A stretch of DNA of 64,000 nt from Undibacterium sp. (GCA_030645915.1 JAUSNO010000001.1:56115-120114), one strand, 5' to 3'. Counted from the stretch's first letter, positions 29,454-39,642 are shown. Numbers and translations: made by a program. The notes: generated by a model not told the origin, from the letters alone.

Positions 29454-29621
29454 ATGACACAACCAAGCAAAGTGCAGAGTCCAAATCAGAAACAGAAACC
29501 GATGCAGAGTCGTCCATCGCAATCTGATGACGTGAATACACAGAAACAAAAAGCCGAAGTGAAAGAAGTTGCCGGCAGGCATAAAAATGACGGTCAAAAA
29601 GACCATAAGGGTGCGCGTTAA
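29454..29621 (+). CDS. Small basic, Gln/Lys-rich protein (55 aa)
   Basis: The ATG at 29454 is preceded by TAGGAG at 8 nt, and the frame runs 55 codons to TAA. The product has no hydrophobic stretch, is rich in Q, K, S and D, and ends KNDGQKDHKGAR. It is probably intrinsically disordered. No family was recognised. Operator A lies 102 bp upstream, so it looks like a stress-induced small protein. It may share a transcript with the phosphoketolase gene 106 bp downstream. Confidence 0.6.
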   Translation: MTQPSKVQSPNQKQKPMQSRPSQSDDVNTQKQKAEVKEVAGRHKNDGQKDHKGAR

Positions 29622-29646
29622 TAAAGTATTTGGGCGAACTACATAG

Positions 29647-29674
29647 GCAACTCAGTTAACGCTAAGTTGCTTTT
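29647..29674 (+). terminator. Weak hairpin after the 55-aa gene
   Basis: GCAACT and AGTTGC form a 6-bp stem followed by TTTT. It could partly separate the small gene from the phosphoketolase gene. Confidence 0.4.
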
Positions 29675-29727
29675 GTACTTTGCCTATTTTTATGCCGAAA
29701 GCAGAAATTTAATTCTTTGAGAGTCTT

Positions 29728-32097
29728 ATGGCCGACCCCTTATCCCCCGATCTTCTGCATAAAATGCATGCCTATTGGCGCGCTGCCAATTATCTTTCTG
29801 TCGGACAGATTTACCTTCAGGCCAATCCTTTGCTGGATACGCCGTTATTGCCGGAACATGTCAAACCGCGTTTATTGGGGCATTGGGGCACGACGCCCGG
29901 GTTGAACTTTATTTATGTTCATCTCAACCGCTTGATCAAGGAAAATAATCTCAACATGATCTATGTCATTGGTCCTGGTCATGGCGGGCCGGGCATCGTG
30001 GCACATACTTATCTGGAAGGCTCATATACGGAGCACTATCCCGCGATTGAACGCAGCCGCAATGGCATGCTGCGGCTGTTTCGCCAGTTCTCCTGGCCGT
30101 ACGGCATTCCTAGCCACGTTGCACCAGAAACACCAGGGTCGATACACGAGGGCGGCGAACTGGGTTATTCCCTGGTGCATGCCTATGGCGCGGCTTTTGA
30201 TAATCCTGATCTGATTGTTTCTTGCGTCATCGGTGACGGTGAGGCCGAGACAGGTGCGCTGGCGGCCAGCTGGCATTCGAATAAATTTCTGAATCCGGCA
30301 CGCGATGGCGCGGTACTTCCCATCCTTCACCTGAACGGTTTTAAGATTTCCAACCCGAGCATATACGCCCGCATCAGCCGTAGCGAGCTTACCGGATTGT
30401 TGTGTGGCCTGGGGTACGATCCGCATTTTGTCGAAGGTGATGAGCCTGCGCTAGTGCATCAATCACTCGCTACAACGCTTGATCTCGTTCTGCAAAAAAT
30501 TCGCACTATTCAACGCCTGGCAAGAACGGGTAGTGATGAAAAACATCCGGATCGTCCGCGCTGGCCGATGATCGTCTTCAAAACCCCCAAGGGTTGGACC
30601 GGGCCTAAATTTGTCGATGGCAAGGCTGTCGAAGGTACCTGGCGCGCGCATCAGGTGCCAATTGCCGATGTCAAAAGCCCCGAACATCTTGCCCAGTTGG
30701 AAACATGGATGAAGAGCTATCGGCCGGAAGAATTATTTGACGGGCAGGGCAAATTTCTTGATGAGCTGGCGGCACTGGCACCCACGGGCCAGCGCCGTAT
30801 GGGATCGAATCCCCACGCCAATGGCGGTGTGCTGCTGCAGCCATTGTCGCTGCCACATTTTCATGATTATGCTGTGGTCGTGGCTCAACCCGGCTGCGTC
30901 GAGGCGGAAGCGACTAGGGTACTGGGCAACTACATACGCGATGTGATGAAGCTTAATTTACCTAAACAAAATTTCAGATTGTTTGGCCCGGACGAAACCG
31001 CATCAAACCGGCTTGACGCCGTGTTTGAAGTGACCGGCAAGGCGTGGATGGGTGCGAGCGATGAGGTCGATGTCAATCTCAGTGCCGATGGACGTGTCAT
31101 GGAAGTGCTTAGCGAGCATCTGTGTGAAGGCTGGCTGGAAGGCTATTTGCTCACTGGCCGGCACGGCTTGTTCTCGTGTTACGAAGCCTTCATCCACATC
31201 ATCGATTCGATGTTGAACCAGCATGCGAAATGGCTCAAGGTGAGCCAGGATATTCCGTGGCGTCGACCGGTTGCCTCATTAAATTATTTGCTCACATCGC
31301 ATGTCTGGCGTCAGGATCACAATGGATTTTCGCATCAGGACCCTGGTTTCATCGACCATGTCGCGAATAAAAAATCCGATATCGTGCGCATTTATCTGCC
31401 CCCTGATGCCAATTGCCTGTTGTCGGTGATGGACCATTGTTTGCGCAGCCGTAATTACATCAATCTGGTCATCGCTGGCAAACAGCCGGAATGGCAATGG
31501 CTGGACATCGACGCCGCCGTGCGTCACTGCACCGCCGGCGTTGGCGTTTGGCAATGGGCCAGCACTGAGTCTGATGGCAATGACACTGATGTCGTGATGG
31601 CCTGTGCCGGCGATGTGCCTACGCTAGAGACCTTAGCGGCAGTCACGCTGCTGCGCGACTATGTGCCGGACATCCGCATCCGTGTCGTCAATGTGGTGGA
31701 TCTGATGGTGTTGCAGCCAGAATCGGAACATCCGCATGGCCTGGAAGACAGCGATTTTGACGCACTATTCACCACGGATAAACCAGTCATTTTTGCATTT
31801 CACGGTTACCCGGCGATGATCCATAAACTGACTTATCGACGGCACAATCATGCCAATATTCATGTGCGTGGTTACCGGGAAGAGGGCACTACCACTACGC
31901 CTTTCGATATGGTGGTACTCAATAATCTGGATCGTTACCAACTTGCGCTCGATGTGATTAAACGCATTCCGCGCCTGAGCGATCAGGTAGATCATGAACG
32001 GGCGCGCTACTGGGCAACGATGGAAAAACATAAGTTGTATATCAGCGAACATGGCGAGGATATGCCAGAAGTGCGTGACTGGCGCTGGACCCCGTAG
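29728..32097 (+). CDS. Phosphoketolase (xylulose-5-P / fructose-6-P)
   Basis: A 789-aa protein of the normal XFP length. Thiamine-diphosphate motifs are visible in [17 protein letters not shown] and [19 protein letters not shown]. Other conserved blocks are [29 protein letters not shown] and [20 protein letters not shown]. It cleaves xylulose-5-P or fructose-6-P with phosphate to acetyl-P and a sugar phosphate. The alcohol dehydrogenase gene 40 nt downstream is probably co-transcribed. No acetate kinase or phosphotransacetylase gene is nearby. Confidence 0.93.
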   Translation: MADPLSPDLLHKMHAYWRAANYLSVGQIYLQANPLLDTPLLPEHVKPRLLGHWGTTPGLNFIYVHLNRLIKENNLNMIYVIGPGHGGPGIVAHTYLEGSYTEHYPAIERSRNGMLRLFRQFSWPYGIPSHVAPETPGSIHEGGELGYSLVHAYGAAFDNPDLIVSCVIGDGEAETGALAASWHSNKFLNPARDGAVLPILHLNGFKISNPSIYARISRSELTGLLCGLGYDPHFVEGDEPALVHQSLATTLDLVLQKIRTIQRLARTGSDEKHPDRPRWPMIVFKTPKGWTGPKFVDGKAVEGTWRAHQVPIADVKSPEHLAQLETWMKSYRPEELFDGQGKFLDELAALAPTGQRRMGSNPHANGGVLLQPLSLPHFHDYAVVVAQPGCVEAEATRVLGNYIRDVMKLNLPKQNFRLFGPDETASNRLDAVFEVTGKAWMGASDEVDVNLSADGRVMEVLSEHLCEGWLEGYLLTGRHGLFSCYEAFIHIIDSMLNQHAKWLKVSQDIPWRRPVASLNYLLTSHVWRQDHNGFSHQDPGFIDHVANKKSDIVRIYLPPDANCLLSVMDHCLRSRNYINLVIAGKQPEWQWLDIDAAVRHCTAGVGVWQWASTESDGNDTDVVMACAGDVPTLETLAAVTLLRDYVPDIRIRVVNVVDLMVLQPESEHPHGLEDSDFDALFTTDKPVIFAFHGYPAMIHKLTYRRHNHANIHVRGYREEGTTTTPFDMVVLNNLDRYQLALDVIKRIPRLSDQVDHERARYWATMEKHKLYISEHGEDMPEVRDWRWTP

Positions 32098-32137
32098 CAA
32101 AATTTTTTACGTTTTTACTTTTAAAGGAATCTCATTG

Positions 32138-33175
32138 ATGAAAGCACTTGTCTATTTAGGCCCGGGGAAAAAAGCACTGGAAGAGCGTGCGCGGCCAGAA
32201 ATCCTGGCACCTACCGATGCCATCGTTAAAATAACGAAGACCACCATCTGCGGTACCGATCTGCATATTCTCAAGGGCGATGTGCCCAGTTGCCAGCCGG
32301 GCCGTATTCTTGGTCACGAGGGTGTCGGGATTATCGATAAGGTCGGGCTGGCAGTAACTGCTTTCAAACCGGGTGACCGAGTGTTGATTTCTTGCATCAG
32401 TTCTTGTGGTAAGTGCGAATATTGCCGCAAGTTGATGTATTCCCATTGCACCACTGGCGGTTGGATACTTGGCAATACTATCGATGGCACGCAGGCCGAG
32501 TATGTCCGTACGCCGTTTGCCGATACCAGTTTGTACCCGATTCCAGAAGGCATGGATGAAGAGGCACTGGTCATGCTCAGTGACATCTTGCCGACCGGGT
32601 TCGAGTGCGGTGTGCTTAATGGCAAGGTACAGCCCGGAAGCACGGTAGCGATTGTAGGTGCGGGGCCGATCGGGCTGGCCGCCTTGCTCACCGCCCAATT
32701 TTATTCGCCGGCAGAAATCATCATGATCGATCTCGATGATAAACGTCTGGAGATCGCAAAACGCTTTGGTGCCACTGCGGTCATCAATAGTGCCGACGGC
32801 AAGGCCGTGGACGCTTTGATGAAACTCAGCAATGGGCGTGGCGTTGATACTGCCATTGAAGCCGTGGGCGTTCCCGCCACCTTTGAATTGTGCGAGAAGA
32901 TTGTCGCGCCCGGCGGTACCATCGCCAACATCGGCGTGCACGGCACCAAGGCAGATCTGCATCTGGAAAATTTATGGGACAGAAACATCACCATCACCAC
33001 ACGTCTGGTCGATACCGTCAGCACGCCTATGCTGTTGAAAACCTTGCAGGCGCATAAGATCGATCCGACACAGTTGATTACCCATCATTTCAAGCTTGAT
33101 GGAATTCTCGATGCTTACGAGACTTTTGCCCACGCCGCTGATACGGGCGCGCTCAAGGTGGTGATCGAGGCGTGA
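32138..33175 (+). CDS. Zinc-dependent alcohol dehydrogenase family protein
   Basis: A 345-aa protein started at the ATG at 32138, with AAAGGA 8 nt upstream; the frame from 31994 overlaps phosphoketolase. Catalytic zinc ligands are in TTICGTDLH and ILGHEGVG. The structural zinc loop is CISSCGKCEYCRKLMYSHC. The Rossmann motif is AIVGAGPIGLAALLTA. NAD-dependent oxidation or reduction of a small alcohol or aldehyde is likely. Its place behind phosphoketolase suggests a redox-balancing step of that pathway. Confidence 0.88.
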   Translation: MKALVYLGPGKKALEERARPEILAPTDAIVKITKTTICGTDLHILKGDVPSCQPGRILGHEGVGIIDKVGLAVTAFKPGDRVLISCISSCGKCEYCRKLMYSHCTTGGWILGNTIDGTQAEYVRTPFADTSLYPIPEGMDEEALVMLSDILPTGFECGVLNGKVQPGSTVAIVGAGPIGLAALLTAQFYSPAEIIMIDLDDKRLEIAKRFGATAVINSADGKAVDALMKLSNGRGVDTAIEAVGVPATFELCEKIVAPGGTIANIGVHGTKADLHLENLWDRNITITTRLVDTVSTPMLLKTLQAHKIDPTQLITHHFKLDGILDAYETFAHAADTGALKVVIEA

Positions 33176-33182
33176 TATTTTA

Positions 33183-33421
33183 AACCTAGATTCCTTAGTT
33201 GACCGCTCATCAGCTTCGATAAGTGCTTGATTGGTTTGAAAATAATGGTATTCAATGCGCTCACCATTTTGGTGACAGCGCTACAGGTTCGATTGCACGT
33301 TTTTCCGCCTCTCTCGACTGCCTTGCTCCTCCTAACAACGTGAAGGTTGCTTCGTCGTCGCGCCTTGCCAGAAAGGCGGAAAAACGCACACTCAAACCTG
33401 TCCAACTAAGGAATCTAGGTT
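33183..33421. repeat. 239-bp MITE-like element with 19-bp terminal inverted repeats
   Basis: AACCTAGATTCCTTAGTTG at 33183-33201 is repeated perfectly in inverse orientation at 33403-33421. An internal inverted repeat is built on CGTTTTTCCGCCT and AGGCGGAAAAACG (about 33297-33390). No gene fits inside. It lies directly after the alcohol dehydrogenase stop. Confidence 0.7.
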
Positions 33422-33437
33422 AAATTGACAAAATAAC

Positions 33438-33516
33438 CCACGCCAGCACGCCCTATCCATGCGCCTCTTGAGGCTATCTGGTCTGCAAGGCGCATGGATA
33501 GGGCGTGCTGGCGTGG
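33438..33516. repeat. REP-like hairpin, copy 2 (perfect 29-bp arms)
   Basis: The left arm (33438-33466) begins CCACGCCAGCACGCCC and ends CCATGCGCCT. The right arm (33488-33516) is its exact reverse complement, with a 21-nt loop. It sits between two convergent genes and may act as a transcription stop. It shares the CCATGCGCC core with the other four copies. Confidence 0.85.
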
Positions 33517-33529
33517 TGCCAATTAACGT

Positions 33530-34546
33530 TTATTTCCTGCGCTCAGATCCACGGTCATCATCCTTGTCGTTACCACGGTCTTTTGCACGTTCGTTTGGTT
33601 TGTCACGTTCTTGCTGATGTTCCGGCCTTTGCGCTCGATTTGCTTCCGGCGGGGCGGCTGGTCTCTGTGGCGGATTGTCAGTATGTTGCACCCTTGCCGG
33701 TTGCTGACGCTTATCCTGTTCTTGCATCTGCTCACGCTGTGGCTGAGGTTGTTGTGCTTGAGCGGGTTGAGGTGGACTTGCTCGTTGCTTGTCCCTTGGA
33801 TTGTCGCGTTGATTATCCCGTTGATTGTCTCGTTGATTATCCCGCTGATTGTTGTCCCGCAAATCGCGGGCGCCGGTATTTCTCTCTTGTGGCCTGACTT
33901 GCTGCCGTGGTTGATCTGGCATCGGCGCAATCGGCGTTGGCATGGACGTCACGTGTTTGCGCAACTCCTGTACCTGCTGGCGCACCAGAGGGTCATGCGG
34001 CTGGTAGCGGTAATTCTTGTTTTGCAATGTCTGCTGTTCTCTTAATTGCGGATAGCGATCACCGGTGTAATTTCGCTGATAGACCGGCAGCGGAGGGCGT
34101 GCAGCAGGCATGCTTCGGTTCCATTTGTCCCAACCCTGGTGCCGTTGTTGCCAATCATTGCCCCAGCGCTCACCCCAGCGTGGTGGCGCATCAGGGCGCC
34201 AGCCGCGGAAATACACCGGCGATTGGCGGTAATAGCGCACGGGAATTCTCAATACAAATACCGGCACCAGGTCTTGATCGACCAGACTCCATGGCCCGTT
34301 ATACCAGGAGCTGGCATACCAGTCATCGCCTTGAAAAACCCAGTACATGCCGTCGTAGAAAAAATAATTTGAATCCATTTGCGGCGCGTAATACACCGGA
34401 TAACCGGGCACCGGCACCAGCTCTGGGTAGAGCCGCAGATTGATGCCGATATCGATGCTGGGCAAGCCGATACGCACGCTTACCTGCGCCCATGCCGGCG
34501 CCGCAGCGCATACAAACATCCAAAGTAAAATGAGTTTATTGCGCAT
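33530..34546 (-). CDS. Exported Tyr/Trp-rich protein with Arg/Gln/Asn repeat tail
   Basis: A 338-aa protein started at MRNKLILLWMFVC, with GGAG upstream. The signal peptide ends at AAPAWAQ. The region to about residue 150 is rich in Y, W, P and G (YYAPQMDSNYFFYDGMYW, WYNGPWSLV). The last 140 residues are charged and disordered, with RDNQ repeats encoded by 12-bp tandem units (33797-33860). It resembles uncharacterised envelope proteins of Oxalobacteraceae. A possible regulon operator lies at 34675-34690. Confidence 0.7.
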   Translation of the reverse strand: MRNKLILLWMFVCAAAPAWAQVSVRIGLPSIDIGINLRLYPELVPVPGYPVYYAPQMDSNYFFYDGMYWVFQGDDWYASSWYNGPWSLVDQDLVPVFVLRIPVRYYRQSPVYFRGWRPDAPPRWGERWGNDWQQRHQGWDKWNRSMPAARPPLPVYQRNYTGDRYPQLREQQTLQNKNYRYQPHDPLVRQQVQELRKHVTSMPTPIAPMPDQPRQQVRPQERNTGARDLRDNNQRDNQRDNQRDNQRDNPRDKQRASPPQPAQAQQPQPQREQMQEQDKRQQPARVQHTDNPPQRPAAPPEANRAQRPEHQQERDKPNERAKDRGNDKDDDRGSERRK

Positions 34547-34674
34547 TGCCAATTCTCCAGGTGATTGAGTTGCCAGCTGTTTGCCAACTGTCTGAGCGCT
34601 ATTTGTCTTGTGTTATCCAACCGGACATTAATCCGGTCAGTGGTCCGACATTAAGCGTTTTTCAAGTTCTGCTC

Positions 34675-34690
34675 TGTGCGTTATCGCACT
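34675..34690 (-). promoter_or_regulatory. Regulon operator J, upstream of the Tyr/Trp-rich protein gene
   Basis: On the minus strand AGTGCG-ATAA-CGCACA. A -10-like TAATGT begins 21 bp downstream (34648-34653). Confidence 0.55.
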
Positions 34691-34759
34691 TTACAAAAGT
34701 GACAAGAAATGGAACAACGCAAGAAAAATCAAATCATGTTGCAATATCAAAACAATCAA

Positions 34760-35968
34760 TTATTCGTGCCGCAGCGCCTCAATCGGATCGAGCTGCGCGG
34801 CGCGCCGCGCCGGGAAATACCCAAACAGCACGCCTATGCCGGCAGAAAATAAAAACGACATCAGATTGATCGTCGGGTTGAACAGGTAGGGCACTTCCAT
34901 GACCTTTGCCAGGATCATCGATGCGCCGGTGGCCAGTACGATGCCGATTACGCCACCCATTGCCGCCAGTACCACCGCCTCGATCAAAAATTGCATCAAC
35001 ACCTCGCGTTCAAGCGCGCCTATCGCCAGGCGCAGGCCGATTTCGCGGGTGCGTTCCGTGACACTGACCAGCATGATATTCATGATGCCGATGCCGCCCA
35101 CCAGCAAGCTCACCGCAGCTACGGCGCCGAGCAGGGTGGTCATCACCTTGGTGGTGCCGGAGAGCGTGTCGGCCAGTTGCTTGGTATCGAGCACATTAAA
35201 ATTATCGTCATCACCCTGGGCCAGCTTGCGCCGTTCGCGCAGCAATTGCGTCAAACTGGATTTAAGAACCGTGCTGTCGCTGCCTTCCTTCATGGAGACC
35301 AGCAGTGTGGCCACGCGCTGGTTGCCGGTCACCCGGCGCTGCAGGGTATGCAGCGGTACCACGACGATATCATCCTGATCGTTACCCATGGCGGCCTGGC
35401 CCTTGGATGCCAGCACGCCCACCACGACGCAGGAGAACTGCTTGATGCGCAACTGTTCTCCCAAGGCACTGCGGGTATCGAATAACTCGCGCCTGACGGT
35501 TTCGCCAATGACGCAGACCGCAGAGCCGGCTTGTAGTTCGGTATCTTCAAACAGGCGGCCGCTGGCCAGTGTCCAGTTGCTGGTTTTGAACCAATTGTTA
35601 TTGCTGCCGGTAACATTGGTCGCCCAGTTGCGTCCGTTGGCGACGACCGTGACGTTGGTGCGCCCTTCAGGCGCCACTGCCTCGATGCCGCCGATTTGTG
35701 ATGAAATCGCCTCGGCATCGGCTTCCTTGAAAGAGGGTGCACCGCCACCGCCGCCGCCAAAACCCTGGCGTTGTCCGGGGCGCACCATCAGCAAATTGCT
35801 GCCCAGGCTGGAAATCTGATTTTGCACCGCCAGCGTGGCGCCATTGCCCAGCGTGACCATCGTGATGACGGCGCTGACACCGATCACGATGCCTAGTATC
35901 GTCAGGAAAGAGCGCAGCAGATTGCGGCGGATGGAGCGTAAGGCGAGTAAGAAAGTATTGAGCAGCAT
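34760..35968 (-). CDS. macB: MacB-type ABC transporter permease
   Basis: A 402-aa protein. The N-terminal helix is in RSFLTILGIVIGVSAVITMV. A periplasmic MacB_PCD domain with a Gly-rich stretch (QRQGFGGGGGGAPSF) follows. Three C-terminal helices include MNIMLVSVTERTREIGLRLA and end DPIEALRHE, the FtsX/MacB signature. In E. coli the ATPase and permease are one chain; here they are split. Its ATG overlaps the ATPase stop by one base. It works with the adaptor and outer-membrane factor upstream to export macrolide-like or peptide substrates. Confidence 0.87.
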   Translation of the reverse strand: MLLNTFLLALRSIRRNLLRSFLTILGIVIGVSAVITMVTLGNGATLAVQNQISSLGSNLLMVRPGQRQGFGGGGGGAPSFKEADAEAISSQIGGIEAVAPEGRTNVTVVANGRNWATNVTGSNNNWFKTSNWTLASGRLFEDTELQAGSAVCVIGETVRRELFDTRSALGEQLRIKQFSCVVVGVLASKGQAAMGNDQDDIVVVPLHTLQRRVTGNQRVATLLVSMKEGSDSTVLKSSLTQLLRERRKLAQGDDDNFNVLDTKQLADTLSGTTKVMTTLLGAVAAVSLLVGGIGIMNIMLVSVTERTREIGLRLAIGALEREVLMQFLIEAVVLAAMGGVIGIVLATGASMILAKVMEVPYLFNPTINLMSFLFSAGIGVLFGYFPARRAAQLDPIEALRHE

Positions 35969-36813
35969 TACACGGGCCCGGCTGACGAAGAGGAAGTGGC
36001 GGCATCTGGCGGCGGCGTGGGTGCCGTGGCGGCCAATGGTGGCGCATTGATGCCGGTCGGATGCGGGTTGAGTGTGTCGCTATCGAGCATGCCATCGACA
36101 AAATGGAGCATGCGCCTGGCATACATTGCCATATCCTGTTCGTGCGTCACCATCAGTACGGTGATGCCGTGATCCTGATTGAGGCGCGACAGCAGTTCCA
36201 TGATTTCGCGGCTGCGCTGGGTATCGAGATTGCCGGTCGGCTCATCGGCCAGCAGCACTGCCGGTTCAGTGACCAGGGCGCGCGCAATGGCGACACGCTG
36301 TTGTTGCCCGCCCGATAGTTCGGCCGGCGTGTGGTCTTCCCATCCGGCCAGACCAACCGAGGCGAGTGCCTGGGCGGCGAGTATCTTGCGGCTGGCGGCG
36401 CTTTCTCCGCGGTACAGCAAAGGCAATTCGACGTTCTCCTGGGCCGAGGTGCGTGCCAGCAAATTGAAGCCCTGAAACACAAAACCTAGATAGCCACGGC
36501 GCAGGCGCGCCCGCTGGTCGCGCGAGAGTTTTTCCACATGCATGCCGTGGAACATATATTCGCCCCCGGTGGGCGTATCGAGGCAGCCGATGATATTCAT
36601 CGCGGTCGATTTGCCCGAACCGCTGGGGCCCATGATGGCGACAAATTCACCCGCCTGGATATCGATGTCTACGCCTTTGAGTGCCATCAGTGCAGCTTGT
36701 CCGCTGCCATACATTTTGGTCACGCCGCGCAGCCGGATCAAAGGCATGGCGTCGCCTTCTGCCATTGCCGCTGCAGTTACCGTATCGGGCGCGTCGTTCA
36801 TCCCGGCACTCAT
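35968..36813 (-). CDS. MacB-type ABC transporter ATP-binding protein
   Basis: A 281-aa protein. Walker A is [15 protein letters not shown], the signature [15 protein letters not shown], Walker [14 protein letters not shown], and the switch His is in [11 protein letters not shown]. After the ATPase domain (about residue 245) comes a Pro/Ala/Ser-rich tail of about 35 residues, uncommon in this family. Its ATG overlaps the adaptor stop (ATGA). Confidence 0.9.
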   Translation of the reverse strand: MSAGMNDAPDTVTAAAMAEGDAMPLIRLRGVTKMYGSGQAALMALKGVDIDIQAGEFVAIMGPSGSGKSTAMNIIGCLDTPTGGEYMFHGMHVEKLSRDQRARLRRGYLGFVFQGFNLLARTSAQENVELPLLYRGESAASRKILAAQALASVGLAGWEDHTPAELSGGQQQRVAIARALVTEPAVLLADEPTGNLDTQRSREIMELLSRLNQDHGITVLMVTHEQDMAMYARRMLHFVDGMLDSDTLNPHPTGINAPPLAATAPTPPPDAATSSSSAGPV

Positions 36814-38138
36814 GGCGTAGACGCCGAGCGCTGGTCGGTAATGACCTGCATGCCTACCTGCAAATCGCCTGCGGTGATCTCGGTCATCTTGCCGTTGCTG
36901 ATCCCCGGCGTGACATTCACTGCAACCGGCGCGCCATCGCGCAATACCCAGACCTGGCGTGCCGCTGAGGTATCGGAGCCGCTGGCGGCAGATTTGCGCG
37001 GTGTGCGGGCCGGTCCGCGGGGCATCAGGCTGGCGACGATGCCCTTGCTGGCCGCAGCCTTGGCGTTCTGCGATGGCGTAAAGCGTAATGCCGTGTTGGG
37101 TACCAGCAGCACATCGCGCCTTTCGTTGGCAATGATATTGGCGGTCGCCGTCATGCCGGGGCGCAGGCTCAAGTCAGCATTGTCGACCCCGAGATAGGTG
37201 ATGTAAGTGACCACGTTTTCGGTGATGGTCGAGCCAAATGCCACCCGCGTGATGGCCGCCGGGTATTTGCGGTTGGCGTAGGCGCTGACGGTAAAACGCG
37301 CTTTTTGGCCTACCTTGACGGAACCAACATCGGCTTCATCGACATTCACCTGCAAGCGCAACTGGTGCAAATCTTCCGCAATGATAAACAGGGTCACCGC
37401 CTGCAACGAGGCCGCCACGGCATTGCCCGGGTCTACCGTGCGGGTCAGGATGACGCCATCGGTAGGCGCACGTATCGAGGCTTTCGATACATTGGTCATA
37501 TCGGTCGATAAGGTCGCTTTGGCGCTGACGACGTTGGCCTCTGCACTTAATGCATTGGCCTTGGCACGCTCCAGCACGGCGCGGCCGGTGTCAAGCTCGG
37601 CTCTGGATGGTACTTTGCCGCTCGACAGGCGCGAGACTTCTTCCAGGCGCGCCAGATTGCCCTGCGCTTCTTTCACGGTAGCGCCGGCCAGTGCAACAGC
37701 GGCCTGGGCTGCGGCTACAGCGGCACGCGAACGCACGATCTGATCGTTGAGTTTGGCCGTGTCCAGCTCCACCAATACCTGGCCTTTTTTGACGATGTCA
37801 TTCACATCCACCAACACGCGCGATACCGTGCCCGAGAGTTCACTGCCGATATTGACCGAACGGGTCGGTTGCAAAGTGCCGTTCGCGGTGACCGTCAGCG
37901 TCAGGTCGCCCTTGGTCACCGCTTCAGTGGTGTAGCTGGGCGCCGCGTTGGCCTTTTGTTGCTGTTGCCAGAAGTAGATGCCTGCGGCTATGAGGATCAA
38001 TACGCCCAGGCTGATCCAGACAACAGGGCGTTTCCACCAGTGCGCTGTAGCCGGGTCGGTCAGGTCGCCGGGCACGACCTTGGCATCCTTGCCGGTTTTG
38101 CTTGCTGCATCTGATATGGGAGAGGTGGGAGTAGTCAT
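36810..38138 (-). CDS. macA: MacA-type periplasmic adaptor subunit
   Basis: A 442-aa membrane-fusion protein. One N-terminal helix (VWISLGVLILIAAGIYFW) is followed by NGTLQPTRSVNIGSELSGTV and VKKGQVLVELDTAKL, the biotinyl-lipoyl-like half-motifs. A coiled-coil hairpin and beta-barrel follow. A Lys/Arg/Ser-rich insert lies near residue 370-395. It couples the MacB pump to the outer-membrane factor encoded 18 bp upstream. Confidence 0.9.
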   Translation of the reverse strand: MTTPTSPISDAASKTGKDAKVVPGDLTDPATAHWWKRPVVWISLGVLILIAAGIYFWQQQQKANAAPSYTTEAVTKGDLTLTVTANGTLQPTRSVNIGSELSGTVSRVLVDVNDIVKKGQVLVELDTAKLNDQIVRSRAAVAAAQAAVALAGATVKEAQGNLARLEEVSRLSSGKVPSRAELDTGRAVLERAKANALSAEANVVSAKATLSTDMTNVSKASIRAPTDGVILTRTVDPGNAVAASLQAVTLFIIAEDLHQLRLQVNVDEADVGSVKVGQKARFTVSAYANRKYPAAITRVAFGSTITENVVTYITYLGVDNADLSLRPGMTATANIIANERRDVLLVPNTALRFTPSQNAKAAASKGIVASLMPRGPARTPRKSAASGSDTSAARQVWVLRDGAPVAVNVTPGISNGKMTEITAGDLQVGMQVITDQRSASTP

Positions 38139-38156
38139 AAAGTGCTTTTAAGTGAA

Positions 38157-39578
38157 TTATTTACGGATAGAGATGACGGAATCCACGTCCGGTTGCCAGC
38201 CGCCGCCCAGTGCCTTGTAGAGACGCACATGATCGGTACTGAGATCGGTTGTCGTGCTGGCCACTGCGTCCTGGGTGTTAAACATCGAGCGCTGTGTTTC
38301 CAGCACCGTCTGAAAATCGACCAGGCCGCTGCTATACCTTTGGCGTGCCATCAGTGCCGCGTTGGCGGCCGCATCCGCGGCATTGCGCAAGCGCAGCAGA
38401 CGCTCACGGTCGCCGTTGAGTGCGATCAGGGCATCTTCCACCTCTTTCAGGGCGGTGAGCACGGTGGATTGATACGCCATGCGGGTTTGCTCAAATGCGG
38501 CCTGCTGCGCCCGCACTTGCGCCCGCCCGGCACCGGCATCAAACACCGGCATGGAGACATTGGCTAAGATCGCGGCAATCAATGATGCGCTGTTGCCCAG
38601 CGCGCCCACGCTCAAGGCGCGCCATCCTAGCGAGCCGCTGATCTGGAAATTGGGGTAGAGCGCGGCATCCGCTTGCTTTACTTTCGACCACGCTGCGCTG
38701 ACCTGATGTTCGGCGGCACGCACGTCGGGTCGTTGCCGCAATGTTTCAGCCGGGATACTCATGGCCAGATCATCCTGCGCCTGAGGGACGGGACGGATCT
38801 CGCCGAGTTGTGTTTGCAGCGCATTGGGCGCCAGACCGCACAGCACGGCCAGGCTATGCCTGATCTGCGCCACGTTGGTTTCCAGGGTGGGAATCTGTGC
38901 CCGTGTCTGCTCGCTGGCAGCGCGTGCCTGTTCGCCCTCTAGCGAAGTGAGCAGGCCAGCCTGCACGCGCCAGTCGGTAATTTGCAAGGTTTCCAGCTGG
39001 CTCGTCAGATTGTCCTGTGCGATGGCCAGCCGCGCTTGCGCGCCGCGTAACTGCAGGTAAGTGAGCGCCACTTCCGCCGCGACAGATACCTGTACGTCGG
39101 CCAGGCTGGCAGCGCTGGCATCAAGGCTGGCTTCGCTCGCTTGCACGGCGCTGCGATTGCCACCAAAAATATCCGGCTCCCAGCTGGCATCGAAACCCGC
39201 GTTGAAGGAATTGCCGGCGCTGGCATTGCCTGACTTGCTGCGCTGTGCCGAGGCGGAGGCATCAAGCCGGGGGAACAGGCCGGCAGCGGCCACATCACGC
39301 AAGGCGCGCGATTGCAGCAATGCTGCTTTTGCCATGCCGACATCGCTGTTGGCCCGCAATGCCTGTCTTATCAGGTCGTCGAGTAAGGGCTCATTGAAAC
39401 GCTGCCACCATTGCGCCAGGCCGTCGTTGCTTGTGGCAGGCATGGTTCCGGCCGGCAAGGCCGACGCCGACCATGCCATCGGCACACCAATGTCCGGCAA
39501 TAAGGGGGATGGTGTCAGCGATGAGACGCAAGCCGCAAGCGGCAAGAGCATCGCTGACAAGACTAGTTTTTGTAACAT
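38157..39578 (-). CDS. NodT/TolC-like outer-membrane efflux lipoprotein
   Basis: A 473-aa protein started at MLQKLVLSAMLLPLAACVSS, where LAAC is a lipobox; the frame to 39614 adds 12 residues. It has the two repeated OEP domains (WWQRFNEPLLDDLIRQAL; LRQRPDVRAAEHQVSAAW; RYSSGLVDFQTVLETQR). It forms the outer-membrane channel for the downstream MacAB-like pump. It is the first gene of this four-gene operon. No regulon operator was seen upstream. Confidence 0.88.
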   Translation of the reverse strand: MLQKLVLSAMLLPLAACVSSLTPSPLLPDIGVPMAWSASALPAGTMPATSNDGLAQWWQRFNEPLLDDLIRQALRANSDVGMAKAALLQSRALRDVAAAGLFPRLDASASAQRSKSGNASAGNSFNAGFDASWEPDIFGGNRSAVQASEASLDASAASLADVQVSVAAEVALTYLQLRGAQARLAIAQDNLTSQLETLQITDWRVQAGLLTSLEGEQARAASEQTRAQIPTLETNVAQIRHSLAVLCGLAPNALQTQLGEIRPVPQAQDDLAMSIPAETLRQRPDVRAAEHQVSAAWSKVKQADAALYPNFQISGSLGWRALSVGALGNSASLIAAILANVSMPVFDAGAGRAQVRAQQAAFEQTRMAYQSTVLTALKEVEDALIALNGDRERLLRLRNAADAAANAALMARQRYSSGLVDFQTVLETQRSMFNTQDAVASTTTDLSTDHVRLYKALGGGWQPDVDSVISIRK

Positions 39579-39642
39579 GGTTGCTTTTACCTGATTCGGG
39601 TTCGAATTCATCATATATCTGCAGAGTAAGCATCCGTGTTTT

